A stretch of 15,434 nucleotides of DNA, taken from DATKYK01 sp034430255 (GTDB lineage Bacteria > Chloroflexota > Dehalococcoidia > E44-bin15). Location of the stretch: contig DAOUEU010000163.1 of assembly GCA_034430255.1 (NCBI GenBank), positions 1-15,434 of the forward strand, given 5' to 3'. This document shows positions 1 to 7,852 of the stretch, piece after piece (positions within the stretch are counted from its first letter, which is position 1; each line of letters begins with the position of its first letter). A program made the translations under genes and the position numbers. A model generated the notes under the pieces. The model did not search any database and was not told where the DNA came from. It worked only from the letters and a program-made list of their open reading frames with translations.

Positions 1-353
1 ACGATTAGCATGTACCCGGCGAGGACGCAAAGGTCAGGGCCGGGACGAGAACCCTCAAGCTTCCGCATCGCCTCTTTTTCGAACTCCCCCCTCCATCCCT
101 CAACATTGCTTTTCTTTGACCTTTTAGACGATAGGCAGATGAGCGGTATCCGGTAGCTCTTGACCAGTTCGAAAAAGAGGTCACTTTCCGCGGTCTCCCC
201 GGGCTCGCGATTGCTGAAGACAAAGGTAATCTCTGCCTTTATCTCACCTTCCTCTATGCTGTGCCAGACTGCTCGAAGAAGGTGGCGTGCTGCTTCATCC
301 CTCCCGGTGGAAAACCATCCGATGCGATAGTCGCCCTTTAGCTCTTCAGCCAT
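1..353 (-). CDS. PurN-like formyltransferase, 3' part missing at window edge
   Basis: This open frame runs from an ATG at 353 off the left edge, giving 117 complete codons with no stop. The protein starts MAEELKGDYRIGWFSTGRDE. It carries the alternating beta/alpha pattern of the glycinamide ribonucleotide formyltransferase fold: a strand ending in FSNRE (about residues 46-50, matching the family's 'ISN' turn), a 'Y.IPLICLSS' strand (residues 68-76) and 'PDLCVLAGYM' (residues 106-115), which matches the PurN 'LAGFM' strand. The family's catalytic Asn-His pair and Asp would lie just beyond the edge, so activity cannot be judged. The N-terminus lacks the usual PurN 'GSGTNLQ' phosphate loop, so it may be a PurN paralogue acting on another formyl acceptor rather than the purine enzyme. 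It starts 8 bases after the PHP gene stop and is probably the last or a late gene of the operon. The Shine-Dalgarno is weak, suggesting translational coupling. Confidence 0.72.
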   Translation of the reverse strand, partial: MAEELKGDYRIGWFSTGRDEAARHLLRAVWHSIEEGEIKAEITFVFSNREPGETAESDLFFELVKSYRIPLICLSSKRSKKSNVEGWRGEFEKEAMRKLEGSRPGPDLCVLAGYMLI

Positions 354-361
354 AGATTAGC

Positions 362-1030
362 TCATGCTGAATTCGGTCTAGTCACCCTAAGCGCCTTTAC
401 CAATTTAACCCGGGTGCTCTGCAGGTGAGTCCAGGGGGTAGTCCTATGCCCCATGACCCTTCCCTTTGCCAGGGAGGTGAGGAACTGGTCCCTGTCGTTG
501 AAACTTGGCATCTCCATGTAGGCGTTGCCAATCTCGCCAGGTGTATGGGCATCGCTGCCGGCACTGGCGAGAAGCCCGTGCGCCTGAGCGAAGCGCTCAG
601 CCCTGACAGAGTATCGGAGCAACATGAGGCGTGAATTGAGCACCTCTATTATGTCAATGTAGGGCAGTATTTCATCCATGGTTTGACGATGAATGGTGGA
701 TCTCCGCAGCCGGTCGAAGGGGTGGGGGATGCCAACCAGCCCGCCCTGCTCCTTGATCCTGCGTGCCGTCTCCTCCGCGGGAAGCCCCTTAGGGACCTCC
801 TCTGATAGAAAGTAACCGATGATCTCTCCAGAACTGGTTTGAATCTCATCGCCCACGATAACCTGGAATGGGGCGATCCGCTGCATCTTTACGGCACCGG
901 CTATGGTATTGTGGTCGGTTATGGCAATGCAGTTGATTCCAATCTCGAGGCAGCGAGCGATAACCTGCTCCAGCGATGTATTGGAGTCACCGGAGTAAAC
1001 GGTGTGGAGGTGTAGGTCGGCTCTTATCAA
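362..1030 (-). CDS. PHP-domain metal-dependent phosphoesterase
   Basis: This 222-residue protein has the full set of PHP (polymerase and histidinol phosphatase) motifs: DLHLHT (residues 5-10, metal ligands H7 and H9), D15 in YSGD, ITDHN (37-41, with D39 and H40), E62 in GDEIQ, H103 in IPHPFDR and SAGSDAHT (156-163, with D160 and H162). The family binds two or three metals and hydrolyses phosphoesters. The size and motif spacing fit the small stand-alone TrpH/YciV-like group, whose known members act on 3',5'-nucleoside bisphosphates or short oligonucleotides; the substrate here is unknown. The start is TTG, because the frame begins at TTGA overlapping the xseB stop and no ATG lies in a suitable place. 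Placement directly after the exonuclease VII genes would suit removal of its oligonucleotide products, but that is inference. Confidence 0.9.
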   Translation of the reverse strand: MIRADLHLHTVYSGDSNTSLEQVIARCLEIGINCIAITDHNTIAGAVKMQRIAPFQVIVGDEIQTSSGEIIGYFLSEEVPKGLPAEETARRIKEQGGLVGIPHPFDRLRRSTIHRQTMDEILPYIDIIEVLNSRLMLLRYSVRAERFAQAHGLLASAGSDAHTPGEIGNAYMEMPSFNDRDQFLTSLAKGRVMGHRTTPWTHLQSTRVKLVKALRVTRPNSA

Positions 1031-1251
1031 GGGGATTCGCCTTTGCCTTCCAGTTCTTGCTCAGGGATAGTCTGGAGCTGGCTTATCTTGAGCTCAGCGG
1101 CATTCAATTGCTCATTGCATATCTTGGCAAGCCTCATTCCATCCTCGAAGAGGCCGATGGCCTCCTCCAGTTTTAGCCCGCCTCCCTCCATGGTTTGTGT
1201 TATATTCTCTAGTCGCTTTAGCGCTTCTTCGAAGGAAAGCCGTTCATCCAT
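1027..1251 (-). CDS. xseB: Exodeoxyribonuclease VII small subunit
   Basis: This 74-residue protein matches XseB in length and wording: LSFEEALKRLENI near the N-terminus, then a LKLEEAIGLFEDGMRL helix (about residues 26-41), then a charged helix. XseB forms a two-helix hairpin; several copies coat the long helical arm of XseA to build exonuclease VII, which degrades single-stranded DNA from both ends into short oligonucleotides. The reading frame starts inside xseA, with a 34-base overlap, preceded by AAGGA about 9 bases before the ATG. Its TGA stop overlaps the TTG start of the PHP gene, so the three genes are likely coupled in translation. No missing residues or truncation were seen. Confidence 0.95.
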   Translation of the reverse strand: MDERLSFEEALKRLENITQTMEGGGLKLEEAIGLFEDGMRLAKICNEQLNAAELKISQLQTIPEQELEGKGESP

Positions 1252-2381
1252 GCCTGGAGTCCTTTCTTGAATCCAGTGACTCTGCTGCTAAATTGGCCAT
1301 CGCTCACTTTAACCTGGATGGCATCGCCGCGCTGAACCTGGTCGATGTGGCAAATAACCTCACTGGTGGCGGAATGCTGCACCAGCGCGTAGCCGCGTCC
1401 CAGGGTGGCGAGCGGACTCAGCGAACCGAGCTTCAGCTCTTGACCACGGAGTTTCTCCCGACTTATGTTGGTGAAGTTTCTAAGGTGTATTGAGGTAACC
1501 CTGGTAAGATCGTCGATGCGCTGGCGATACTGCCCTAGCTCCCTTGAAAGGGCGGCCACCAGCGTCCTGCTGAGGGATTGGAGGCGGGCTTCGAGTTCGG
1601 CACGTTGGGGAACGGCAAGCTCCGCTGCCGCTGAGGGAGTGGGCGCACGCTTGTCAGCGACAAAATCGGCGATTGTGAAATCGGTGTCATGGCCTACCCC
1701 ACTGACCACTGGTGCCCTGCTAGCATATATAGCACGCGCCACCTTTTCATCATTAAAAGCCCATAGCTCCTCAAGGGACCCCCCACCGCGCGCCAGGATC
1801 ACCAGGTCGATTCCCTCGGTACGGTTTATAGCATCGAAGGCCTGAACGATGCCCGGTGCTGCAGCATCCCCCTGCACCTGGGTTGGAGCAAGAACGAGCT
1901 CAACGAGGGGATAGCGCCTGCTTATTATATTGATGATATCATGGAGTGCGGCGCTATCGGGCGAAGTGATCACTCCGATACGTCTGGGGAATGAGGGTAG
2001 AGCTCGCTTTCGCGCCTGCTCGAATAGCCCTTCATCTGCCAGTTTTGCCTTGAGGCGCTCAAACTCAAGCTGAAGCATGCCCACCCCTTCCGGTTGCACC
2101 ACATCAACATAGAACTGAAGGGCACCGGAGACTTCATAGATGGAAATGCGCCCGTGCGCCACCGCCGCCGACCCATTTTCCAGAGCGACGGCCAGTTTTG
2201 GTCTGAAGAACACACACCGCAACTGGCTGGCCTCGTCCTTAAGTGTAAAGTAGAGGTGCCCTGCTGCTGACTCCAACAGATTGGAGATCTCGCCGCTGAT
2301 CCAGAGGTCGGCAAGAAGTGTGTCGGACTCCAGGAGTTCCCGCAGGTACCCGGTTACCTCGGCTACCGAATAGACCTTCAT
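1218..2381 (-). CDS. xseA: Exodeoxyribonuclease VII large subunit
   Basis: This 387-residue protein has the XseA layout: an N-terminal OB-fold for single-stranded DNA (residues 1-100, including LWISGEISN and GHLYFTLKDE), the catalytic domain, and a long helical arm (about 260-320) ending in the family LGRGYAL motif (327-333). Catalytic-domain signatures are RRIGVITSPDSAALHDI (133-149), LARGGGSLEELWAFNDE (196-212) and VVSGVGHDTDFTIADFVADK (225-244). In the first, the usual Thr-Gly before Ala-Ala is Asp-Ser. It is a little shorter than the E. coli protein (about 450), mostly in the arm. With XseB it forms exonuclease VII, acting in mismatch repair and removal of single-stranded DNA. Its ATG directly abuts the efp TAG stop (TAGATG), so coupling with efp is likely. 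Confidence 0.97.
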   Translation of the reverse strand: MKVYSVAEVTGYLRELLESDTLLADLWISGEISNLLESAAGHLYFTLKDEASQLRCVFFRPKLAVALENGSAAVAHGRISIYEVSGALQFYVDVVQPEGVGMLQLEFERLKAKLADEGLFEQARKRALPSFPRRIGVITSPDSAALHDIINIISRRYPLVELVLAPTQVQGDAAAPGIVQAFDAINRTEGIDLVILARGGGSLEELWAFNDEKVARAIYASRAPVVSGVGHDTDFTIADFVADKRAPTPSAAAELAVPQRAELEARLQSLSRTLVAALSRELGQYRQRIDDLTRVTSIHLRNFTNISREKLRGQELKLGSLSPLATLGRGYALVQHSATSEVICHIDQVQRGDAIQVKVSDGQFSSRVTGFKKGLQAWMNGFPSKKR

Positions 2382-2942
2382 CTAGCTTTCCCGTGTTATG
2401 TATTCTCCGGTGCGCGTATCCACGCGAATGATATCACCTTTATTTACGAAAAGGGGAACCTGGATGGTGATGCCTGTCTCCAGCCTGGCGGGCTTGTTCA
2501 GATTGGTTGCTGTATCCCCCCTGAATCCGGGTTCAGTTTCCACAACCTCCAGCGCTAATGAGTTGGGTAGTTCCACGTCTATCGGTTGGTCCTGGTAGAA
2601 GAGCAACTCCAGTGATACTCCTTCCTTGAGATAATTTATGGCATCGCCGAGCTGCTGCCTATTGAGCATGGTCTGCTCGTAGCTTTCCGTGTCCATGAAG
2701 TAAAAAAGGTCGCCGTCGCTATAAAGGTATTGCACTACGTGGCGGTCTAACCTGGCTCGGTGGAATTTCTCGCCCGCCTGGAATGTGCGCTCGGTGGTGT
2801 GACCTCCGCGGATGTCGCGAAGCTTCAGCCTGACCTGAGCACTGCCCCGCCCTATCTTGATATGCTGCCAGTCAATGATCTGATAAAGCTCACCCTCCAG
2901 CTCGATGGTAATCCCTTTCTTAAGCTCGCCTGTGCTGATCAT
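2382..2942 (-). CDS. efp: Translation elongation factor P
   Basis: This 186-residue protein has the three beta-barrel domains of EF-P: an N-terminal KOW-like domain (1-62), a central OB domain (about 66-125) and a C-terminal OB domain ending in the family signature INKGDIIRVDTRTGEY-type sequence (here VNKGDIIRVDTRTGEY, 166-181). EF-P binds ribosomes stalled on consecutive prolines and promotes peptide bond formation. The tip loop that reaches the peptidyl-transferase centre reads KIGRGSAQ, with Arg32 where E. coli has the beta-lysylated Lys34. An AAGGAG Shine-Dalgarno lies 12 bases before the ATG, with a closer AGGA. The 64 bases upstream contain a TATAAG -10-like hexamer (about 2976-2981) but no convincing -35, so an internal promoter is only possible. 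It is followed directly by xseA. Confidence 0.97.
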   Translation of the reverse strand: MISTGELKKGITIELEGELYQIIDWQHIKIGRGSAQVRLKLRDIRGGHTTERTFQAGEKFHRARLDRHVVQYLYSDGDLFYFMDTESYEQTMLNRQQLGDAINYLKEGVSLELLFYQDQPIDVELPNSLALEVVETEPGFRGDTATNLNKPARLETGITIQVPLFVNKGDIIRVDTRTGEYITRES

Positions 2943-3006
2943 TTTCCTAAACTACTCCTTAGATTTTGTTGTGATACCTTATAACTTACAGTATCTAGTT
3001 AATTCC

Positions 3007-3240
3007 TCATAGTGAACTTGGTGGATAGAATCGTGCAGGGCGATGTTTCTGAAATCTCCGTCCCCTTTGAATCATAGTGCGCCTAATGATGAAGAGGTAC
3101 CAACCCGCATGTGTAGGCTCAAGTGATCCCTCTTGGCAAATTAACTGCCTCAAAGCTTCATTGTAATCATCATAAACAGCATATCCTCTATTATTGGCAG
3201 CCGCTCCTGCTATTTGAACTATTCTATTCTCACCGAGCAT
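3007..3240 (-). CDS. Small hypothetical protein, 77 residues, unrecognised
   Basis: This frame of 77 codons starts at an ATG preceded by AGGAG with a 9-base gap, which is the best argument that it is translated. The N-terminal two thirds look protein-like (MLGENRIVQIAGAAANN, then YAVYDDYNEALRQLI, then HAGWYLFIIRR around residues 44-54). The last 20 residues are basic and proline-rich, without pattern, and could be a tail read out of frame. No transmembrane segment, signal peptide or cysteine cluster is seen, and I do not recognise a family. It sits between the M24 peptidase (53 bases upstream) and efp (64 bases downstream) in a stretch more AT-rich than the neighbours. Peptidase and efp are adjacent in many bacteria, so this looks like an insertion, a lineage-specific small gene or the relic of a longer one. 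Confidence 0.45.
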   Translation of the reverse strand: MLGENRIVQIAGAAANNRGYAVYDDYNEALRQLICQEGSLEPTHAGWYLFIIRRTMIQRGRRFQKHRPARFYPPSSL

Positions 3241-3293
3241 GTGACTTTTCTCCTACGTGTTCTCGTTTTGCCGATGCCAATTAGCTCAGCAGG

Positions 3294-4364
3294 TCACTCT
3301 ATCTTCCTCGCGTTGGAGAGCACCTTAACTCTCCCCTGCTCCAAGATTACTACGTCCTCGATCCGCACCCCGCCCCAGCCATTTATATAGATGCCGGGCT
3401 CTATGGTAAAGACCATGTCCTCGGCTAGCACGTCTTCGGAGCCTCTTCCCAGGTGTGGCGCTTCGTGGGCGGCTAACCCGATGCCGTGCCCCAGTCCATG
3501 ACCAAAATTCTCACCGTAGCCCCCCTGTTCTATAACTGTTCTCGCTAGGCTGTCCGCCTGCTCCCCACTCATCCCCGCCTCGATGGTGGCGATGGCGGTG
3601 AGCTGGGCACCGAGGACAAGATCATATATTTTGTTAAAGCTTTTACTCCCATTTCCTGGGCAGATGGTTCTGGAGAGATCGCTGGAATAGCCGTCAACGC
3701 GAGCGCCCATGTCGATGACCACAGGTTCACCGGAAAGCATGGCGCGGTCAGTGGGATGGTGATGTGGGAGGGCAGAATTGGGGCCTGAGGCAACTATCAC
3801 ATCGAAGGGGACACCTTCGCTGCCCTTTTCCCTGAGCAACCTCTCTATTTGCCATGCTGCCTCTTTCTCGGTCATCCCGGGACGTAGCAACGACGTAAAC
3901 TCCTTAAAAGCGTCATCTGAGATCTCCACCGCCTTCAGTATAAATTCCCTCTCCCCGTGATCCTTCACAGCACGCAGAGATTCCACTATTCCTTCGGTGG
4001 GCACTATTTCGCTTTTTGAGCCTGTGGCTGCTACCAGCTTTCTATATGTGGCAATGGAGAGGTCGTTTGCCTCCACACCGACTCTTTTTACCTCCAGGGA
4101 GGATATAAGTTCAGGTAGCCACTTCGAAGGGTCTCCCTCGGTTTTAAAAGTTACGAAATTAGGAGCCTGGCTCTTCGCCTGCTCGATGTAGCGGAAGTCG
4201 GTGGCCAGTATGGCACTCTTCTCTGATATAAGGAGGAATCCAGCCGAACCGGTGAACCCGCTTATGTAGCGGCGATTCTCTTTCTGAGATATCAGGCTGG
4301 CATCAAGCCCCGCTTCTCCATTGACAAAAAGCCGCTCGCGCAGCCTATCCAGGCGATGGCTCAT
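3294..4364 (-). CDS. M24 family Xaa-Pro aminopeptidase / dipeptidase
   Basis: This 356-residue protein has a creatinase-like N-terminal domain (1-125; YISGFTGSAGFLLIS at 33-47) and a C-terminal pita-bread metallopeptidase domain (about 130-356). The five metal ligands of the family are all present: D218 (VVIDMG), D229 (YSSDLSRT), H293 (GHGLGHGIGL), E322 (FTIEPGIY) and E336 (GVRIEDVV). H201-H203 in LPHHHPTDR match the usual substrate-site histidines. The two-metal enzyme removes an N-terminal residue before proline or cleaves Xaa-Pro dipeptides in the cytoplasm. The short form seen here is usually called PepQ, PapA or YpdF-like; sequence alone does not separate aminopeptidase from prolidase. 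The start ATG overlaps the aroQ stop (ATGA). The order aroQ, M24 peptidase, efp is common in bacteria. Confidence 0.95.
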   Translation of the reverse strand: MSHRLDRLRERLFVNGEAGLDASLISQKENRRYISGFTGSAGFLLISEKSAILATDFRYIEQAKSQAPNFVTFKTEGDPSKWLPELISSLEVKRVGVEANDLSIATYRKLVAATGSKSEIVPTEGIVESLRAVKDHGEREFILKAVEISDDAFKEFTSLLRPGMTEKEAAWQIERLLREKGSEGVPFDVIVASGPNSALPHHHPTDRAMLSGEPVVIDMGARVDGYSSDLSRTICPGNGSKSFNKIYDLVLGAQLTAIATIEAGMSGEQADSLARTVIEQGGYGENFGHGLGHGIGLAAHEAPHLGRGSEDVLAEDMVFTIEPGIYINGWGGVRIEDVVILEQGRVKVLSNARKIE

Positions 4365-4801
4365 TTACTCTCTTTCGATCTGGTGACCAGTATCTCCAGG
4401 GCGTCGATATAACCCTGTATACCTTTACCGGTGATCTGCTTCTGGGCGATGGGCAAGATAACTGACTTATGCCGCCACTCCTCCCTGGCGTGGATATCCG
4501 ATAGGTGCACCTCGACCACGGGGAGGGTGCTATCTTCGAGGGCGTCCCTCAGCGAGAGGCCGTAGTGGGTGAGCGCCCCGGGATTTATGATGATGCCTGC
4601 TGCTTCTGGTATTTTGGCCTGGATAAAGTCGATGAGTGCTCCCTCGCTATTCGACTGGAAGGACAGAATTTCTGCGCCAAGTTCCTTGGCCTTTTTTGTC
4701 ACCAGGGACTCAAGCTCAGCGAGGGTCTGGTCGCCATAAATGGCGGGGTCTCTCTTACCCAGCATGTTCAGATTCGGCCCGTGGATCAACAGGATTTTCA
4801 T
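4361..4801 (-). CDS. aroQ: 3-dehydroquinate dehydratase, type II
   Basis: This is a full-length type II dehydroquinase of 146 residues, starting at the ATG of MKILLIHGPNLNMLGKR; a longer frame upstream lies inside the xer gene and is not part of the protein. The enzyme converts 3-dehydroquinate to 3-dehydroshikimate in the shikimate pathway and forms dodecamers. Family active-site residues are visible: R17 and Y22 (GKRDPAIYG) on the flexible lid, N73 (INPGALTHY), H99 (VEVHLSDIHARE) and R110 (EEWRHKS). The ATG lies 1 base after the upstream xer TAG stop, and its TGA overlaps the peptidase ATG, so it is translationally tied to both neighbours. Confidence 0.97.
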   Translation of the reverse strand: MKILLIHGPNLNMLGKRDPAIYGDQTLAELESLVTKKAKELGAEILSFQSNSEGALIDFIQAKIPEAAGIIINPGALTHYGLSLRDALEDSTLPVVEVHLSDIHAREEWRHKSVILPIAQKQITGKGIQGYIDALEILVTRSKESK

Positions 4802-4802
4802 A

Positions 4803-5735
4803 CTATTCCCCGTCTTTCCGTGCCCTGGGATGGGCTGCCAGATATACCTTTCGCGCCTGGCTCTGTGTGACATGGGTATAGATCTGGGTGGTTGCGAGGT
4901 TGGCATGGCCCAGAAGCTCCTGAACAACCCGCAGGTCGGCGCCACCATCGAGGAGATGGGTAGCAAAGCTATGGCGCACCATGTGGGGGAATACCCTTTT
5001 ACCAAGTCCTGCCGCTATGGCATATCTTGAGATTGCCTTCTGCAAGAAGCGCGCCGATAGCCTTCTGCCGTATCGATTGATAAACAGGGCGTTAGTACTT
5101 GAATTACCCTGTAGTTCACGGCGGCCTTCATTAATATATCGTTCGAGGGCGGTGGCTGCCGGCTTGCCGATTAGCACCATCCGCTCCTTGGAGCCCTTGC
5201 CCCAGACGCGAACCTCATGCGCTTCAATATTGACGTTTCCCAGGTCAAGGCCCACTATCTCGCTTACCCTTAGCCCGGAGGCATAGAGGAGCTCAAGCAT
5301 CGCCTGGTCTCGCTGCCCTTGGGGGGTGGTGGAATCGGGCGCCTCTAGGAGTCGGACGACCTCGTCGCTAGATAGGAAGGAGGGCAATCTCTTTTCAAGC
5401 TTGGGAGAGGAGACGGTGAGCAGTGGGTTTGAGGATGTGAAGTTACGCTGCATCAGATAGAAGTAGAAAGAACGTAGTGCGCTCAGTTTGCGGGACAAGC
5501 TGGATTTCTCAAAACCCTGCTCCTGTAGTGAGGCGATATAGCGCCGCAGCAGTTTTCGATCTACATCCTCCAGAGTGGCAACATTCTCCATATTAAGGAA
5601 CTCCAGGAAGTGGCGCAGGTCATGGATATAATTACGTACCGTGTATGGTGAAGCATGGCGCTCCACCTCAAGGTAGCGTGTGTAGTTATTAAGCAGTTTC
5701 TCCACGCTTTCCTTACTTTGGATTAGCGGGATCAT
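4803..5735 (-). CDS. xerC: Tyrosine recombinase XerC/XerD-type
   Basis: This 310-residue protein has a SAM-like core-binding domain (about 8-100) and a C-terminal catalytic domain. All six catalytic positions are present: R156 (ASGLRVSEI), K180 (VWGKGSKER), H251 and R254 (HMVRHSFATHLL), H277 (LLGHANLATTQIY) and nucleophile Y286 (QIYTHV). Xer recombinases resolve chromosome dimers at dif sites with FtsK. The short, complete form and the position beside topA and dprA, as with codV/xerC in Firmicutes, argue for a housekeeping Xer rather than a phage integrase; XerC versus XerD cannot be settled from sequence alone. The start ATG overlaps the topA stop as ATGA. A dif site was not found in the window. 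Confidence 0.93.
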   Translation of the reverse strand: MIPLIQSKESVEKLLNNYTRYLEVERHASPYTVRNYIHDLRHFLEFLNMENVATLEDVDRKLLRRYIASLQEQGFEKSSLSRKLSALRSFYFYLMQRNFTSSNPLLTVSSPKLEKRLPSFLSSDEVVRLLEAPDSTTPQGQRDQAMLELLYASGLRVSEIVGLDLGNVNIEAHEVRVWGKGSKERMVLIGKPAATALERYINEGRRELQGNSSTNALFINRYGRRLSARFLQKAISRYAIAAGLGKRVFPHMVRHSFATHLLDGGADLRVVQELLGHANLATTQIYTHVTQSQARKVYLAAHPRARKDGE

Positions 5736-7852
5736 ATCTTGAGAGCCTCCCTCTCCAGCTCATCTGCTCTGCCGCTGAACTCACATTTTGTGCATCTTGC
5801 CATCGTCTTGCCTCGCATCACCAGCAGCCCACCGCACTCAGGGCATGGCTGTGAGATAGGCCTGCCGCCCGTGGTGAAATCGCAATCGGGGTAACCTGAG
5901 CAGCCGTAGAAGGTGCGCTTTTTCCTGTTCTGCCGCACAACCAATTCGCTGCCACATTTGGGGCAGGCGACGCCAATTTTTACCAGGAGCGGTTTTGTGT
6001 TCTTGCATTCCGGGTAGCCTGAGCAGGCTATAAACCTTCCATAGCGTCCCAGCTTAATCACCATAGGTCTGCCGCATAGTGTGCAGATCTCGTCAGTGGG
6101 TTCGTCCGCTATCTTGACCCTTTCCATTTTTTCTTTTGCCGACTGCAGCGCCTTTTCAAAGGGGTCATAAAACTCCTCGAGGAAGGGGACCCACTCCCTC
6201 TCCCCTTGGGCGATCCGGTCTAGCCCCTTTTCCATCTGAGCAGTAAACCCAAAATCCACGATGTCGGGGAAATGCTGGCAAAGCATATCGCTCACCAGAA
6301 GCCCGAGCTCCGTGGGGTAGAACCTGCCACTATCCTGCTCCACGTAACCCCTCTCCTGAATGGTGGCAATCGTGGGGGCGTAGGTTGAAGGTCGTCCGAT
6401 CCCTTTCTCCTCCAGCGACTTGACCAGGGTTGCCGCTGTATAGCGGTGCGGTGGCTGGGTAAAATGCTGCTCTGGTAATAGTCCCAGGAGCTTAAGTGGC
6501 TCGTCTCTGGCTAACTCGGGGAGGGGAGGCTTCTCCTTTTCCACCTCAGCCTCATCCCTTCCCTCGCTATAGAGGACAGTAAAACCGGGGAACTTCATAG
6601 TGGAACTGGTAGCCCTAAGCAGATAGGGTTTTTGTCTTTTTTCACCCGTTGCCTCTATATCTACCGCGGTGGTATCGAGTATGGCGGGGGACATCTGGCT
6701 AGAGACCATCCGCTTCCAAATGAGCTCATAGAGCCTGAATTGATCCCTGGTGAGATAGCCCTTAATCGCTTCAGGTTCCCGCCCTATCGAGGTAGGCCGG
6801 ATAGCCTCATGGGCCTCCTGGGCTCCCTTAGCCTTCTTGCTGAAGATACGAGGGCGGGTTGGCAGGAACTTAGCGCCATATTTTTCCCTGATGTATTTGC
6901 GCGTTTCCTCCAGTGCTGTGGGGGCCACCCTGACCGAATCGGTGCGCATGTAAGTAATCAGTCCTACCGATCCCTCTTTGCCTATTGGCAAGCCTTCGTA
7001 GAGCTGCTGGGCGAGTGCCATGGTGCGCTTGGCGCTGAGACGAAGTTTGCGCCACCCTTCCTGCTGCAGGGTGCTGGTGGTGAAGGGTGGCGCTGGCTGG
7101 CGAGCCACATCCTTTTTCCGCACCTGTGCCACAGTGTAGCTTGCATGCTTGAGCTGGGAGACAATCCTTTCCGCCTCCTCGCTGCTTCCAATATTGATCT
7201 TCTTACCATCGACAGAACCGATAAGAGTAGCAGTAAAGCCTTCTTTGGTGGCGACCTTTTCAAGCTGGGCATCGATGGACCAGTACTCCTGTGGTATGAA
7301 GTTCTCGATCTCCCGTTCCCGGTCAACGATCATTCTTAAGGCCACCGATTGTACCCTTCCTGCTGAAAGCCCGCGTCTCACCTTCTGCCCCAGTAGGGGG
7401 CTTATCTTATAGCCGACCAGTCTATCCAGGATGCGGCGTGCCTGCTGGGCATAAACCATGTCCATGTCGATATCCCTGGGGTGTCGAAAGGCTTCTACCA
7501 CCGCCTCCCCGGTGAGTTCATGGAAAACCACCCGCTTAACTGGCATACTGTCCAGCTTGGCTGCCTGAACCAGGTGCCAGGAGATGGCCTCACCCTCACG
7601 ATCGGGGTCGGTGGCGAGGAATATCGCGGTAGTCTCCTTTGCTGACTCCTTTATTTCCTTTATCACCGCTCTCTTCTCATGGGGAACCTCATACCTGGGG
7701 GTGAAGCCCCTTTTTACATCAACCCCTAAACTCTTCTTGGGCAGATCTCGCACGTGTCCCACTGAGGCTTTCACAATATAGCTGCTACCCAGCATCCTGC
7801 TAACCGTCCTGGCTTTAGCTGGAGATTCGACGATGACTAAATTTTTCGTCAC
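5732..7852 (-). CDS. topA: DNA topoisomerase I
   Basis: This 706-residue type IA topoisomerase relaxes negative supercoils through a transient 5'-phosphotyrosine. The N-terminal Toprim domain has E9 (VIVESPAKA) and the acidic triad in TDPDREGE (D82, D84, E86). The nucleophile is Y301 in LITYMRTDS, and EKGIGRPSTYA (482-492) is the other family signature. Three C-terminal four-cysteine zinc modules follow: C590/593/610/616, C630/633/651/657 and C670/673/687/690. The start is GTG, sharing its first base with the dprA stop (TAGTG), and no in-frame ATG precedes VIVESPAKA. The gene ends in an ATGA overlap with xerC. Length and motifs are normal for the family. Confidence 0.98.
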   Translation of the reverse strand: MTKNLVIVESPAKARTVSRMLGSSYIVKASVGHVRDLPKKSLGVDVKRGFTPRYEVPHEKRAVIKEIKESAKETTAIFLATDPDREGEAISWHLVQAAKLDSMPVKRVVFHELTGEAVVEAFRHPRDIDMDMVYAQQARRILDRLVGYKISPLLGQKVRRGLSAGRVQSVALRMIVDREREIENFIPQEYWSIDAQLEKVATKEGFTATLIGSVDGKKINIGSSEEAERIVSQLKHASYTVAQVRKKDVARQPAPPFTTSTLQQEGWRKLRLSAKRTMALAQQLYEGLPIGKEGSVGLITYMRTDSVRVAPTALEETRKYIREKYGAKFLPTRPRIFSKKAKGAQEAHEAIRPTSIGREPEAIKGYLTRDQFRLYELIWKRMVSSQMSPAILDTTAVDIEATGEKRQKPYLLRATSSTMKFPGFTVLYSEGRDEAEVEKEKPPLPELARDEPLKLLGLLPEQHFTQPPHRYTAATLVKSLEEKGIGRPSTYAPTIATIQERGYVEQDSGRFYPTELGLLVSDMLCQHFPDIVDFGFTAQMEKGLDRIAQGEREWVPFLEEFYDPFEKALQSAKEKMERVKIADEPTDEICTLCGRPMVIKLGRYGRFIACSGYPECKNTKPLLVKIGVACPKCGSELVVRQNRKKRTFYGCSGYPDCDFTTGGRPISQPCPECGGLLVMRGKTMARCTKCEFSGRADELEREALKI

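Noticed and set aside
5..223. 72-codon minus-strand frame starting at 223
   Set aside because: It is in a different frame from the PurN-like gene, which is open from 353 to the window edge and shows family motifs.
4802..5005. N-terminal extension of aroQ upstream to 5005
   Set aside because: The extension overlaps the catalytic end of the Xer gene in another frame, whereas the type II dehydroquinase start MKILLIHGPN at 4801 matches the family exactly.
4803..5735. Xer gene as a phage or island integrase
   Set aside because: It is embedded by overlaps between topA and aroQ, has ordinary composition and lacks nearby att repeats or phage genes, so a housekeeping Xer fits better.
6632..7339. 235-codon plus-strand frame antisense to topA
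   Set aside because: topA is intact with all motifs on the other strand; the antisense frame has no family resemblance and results from codon bias.
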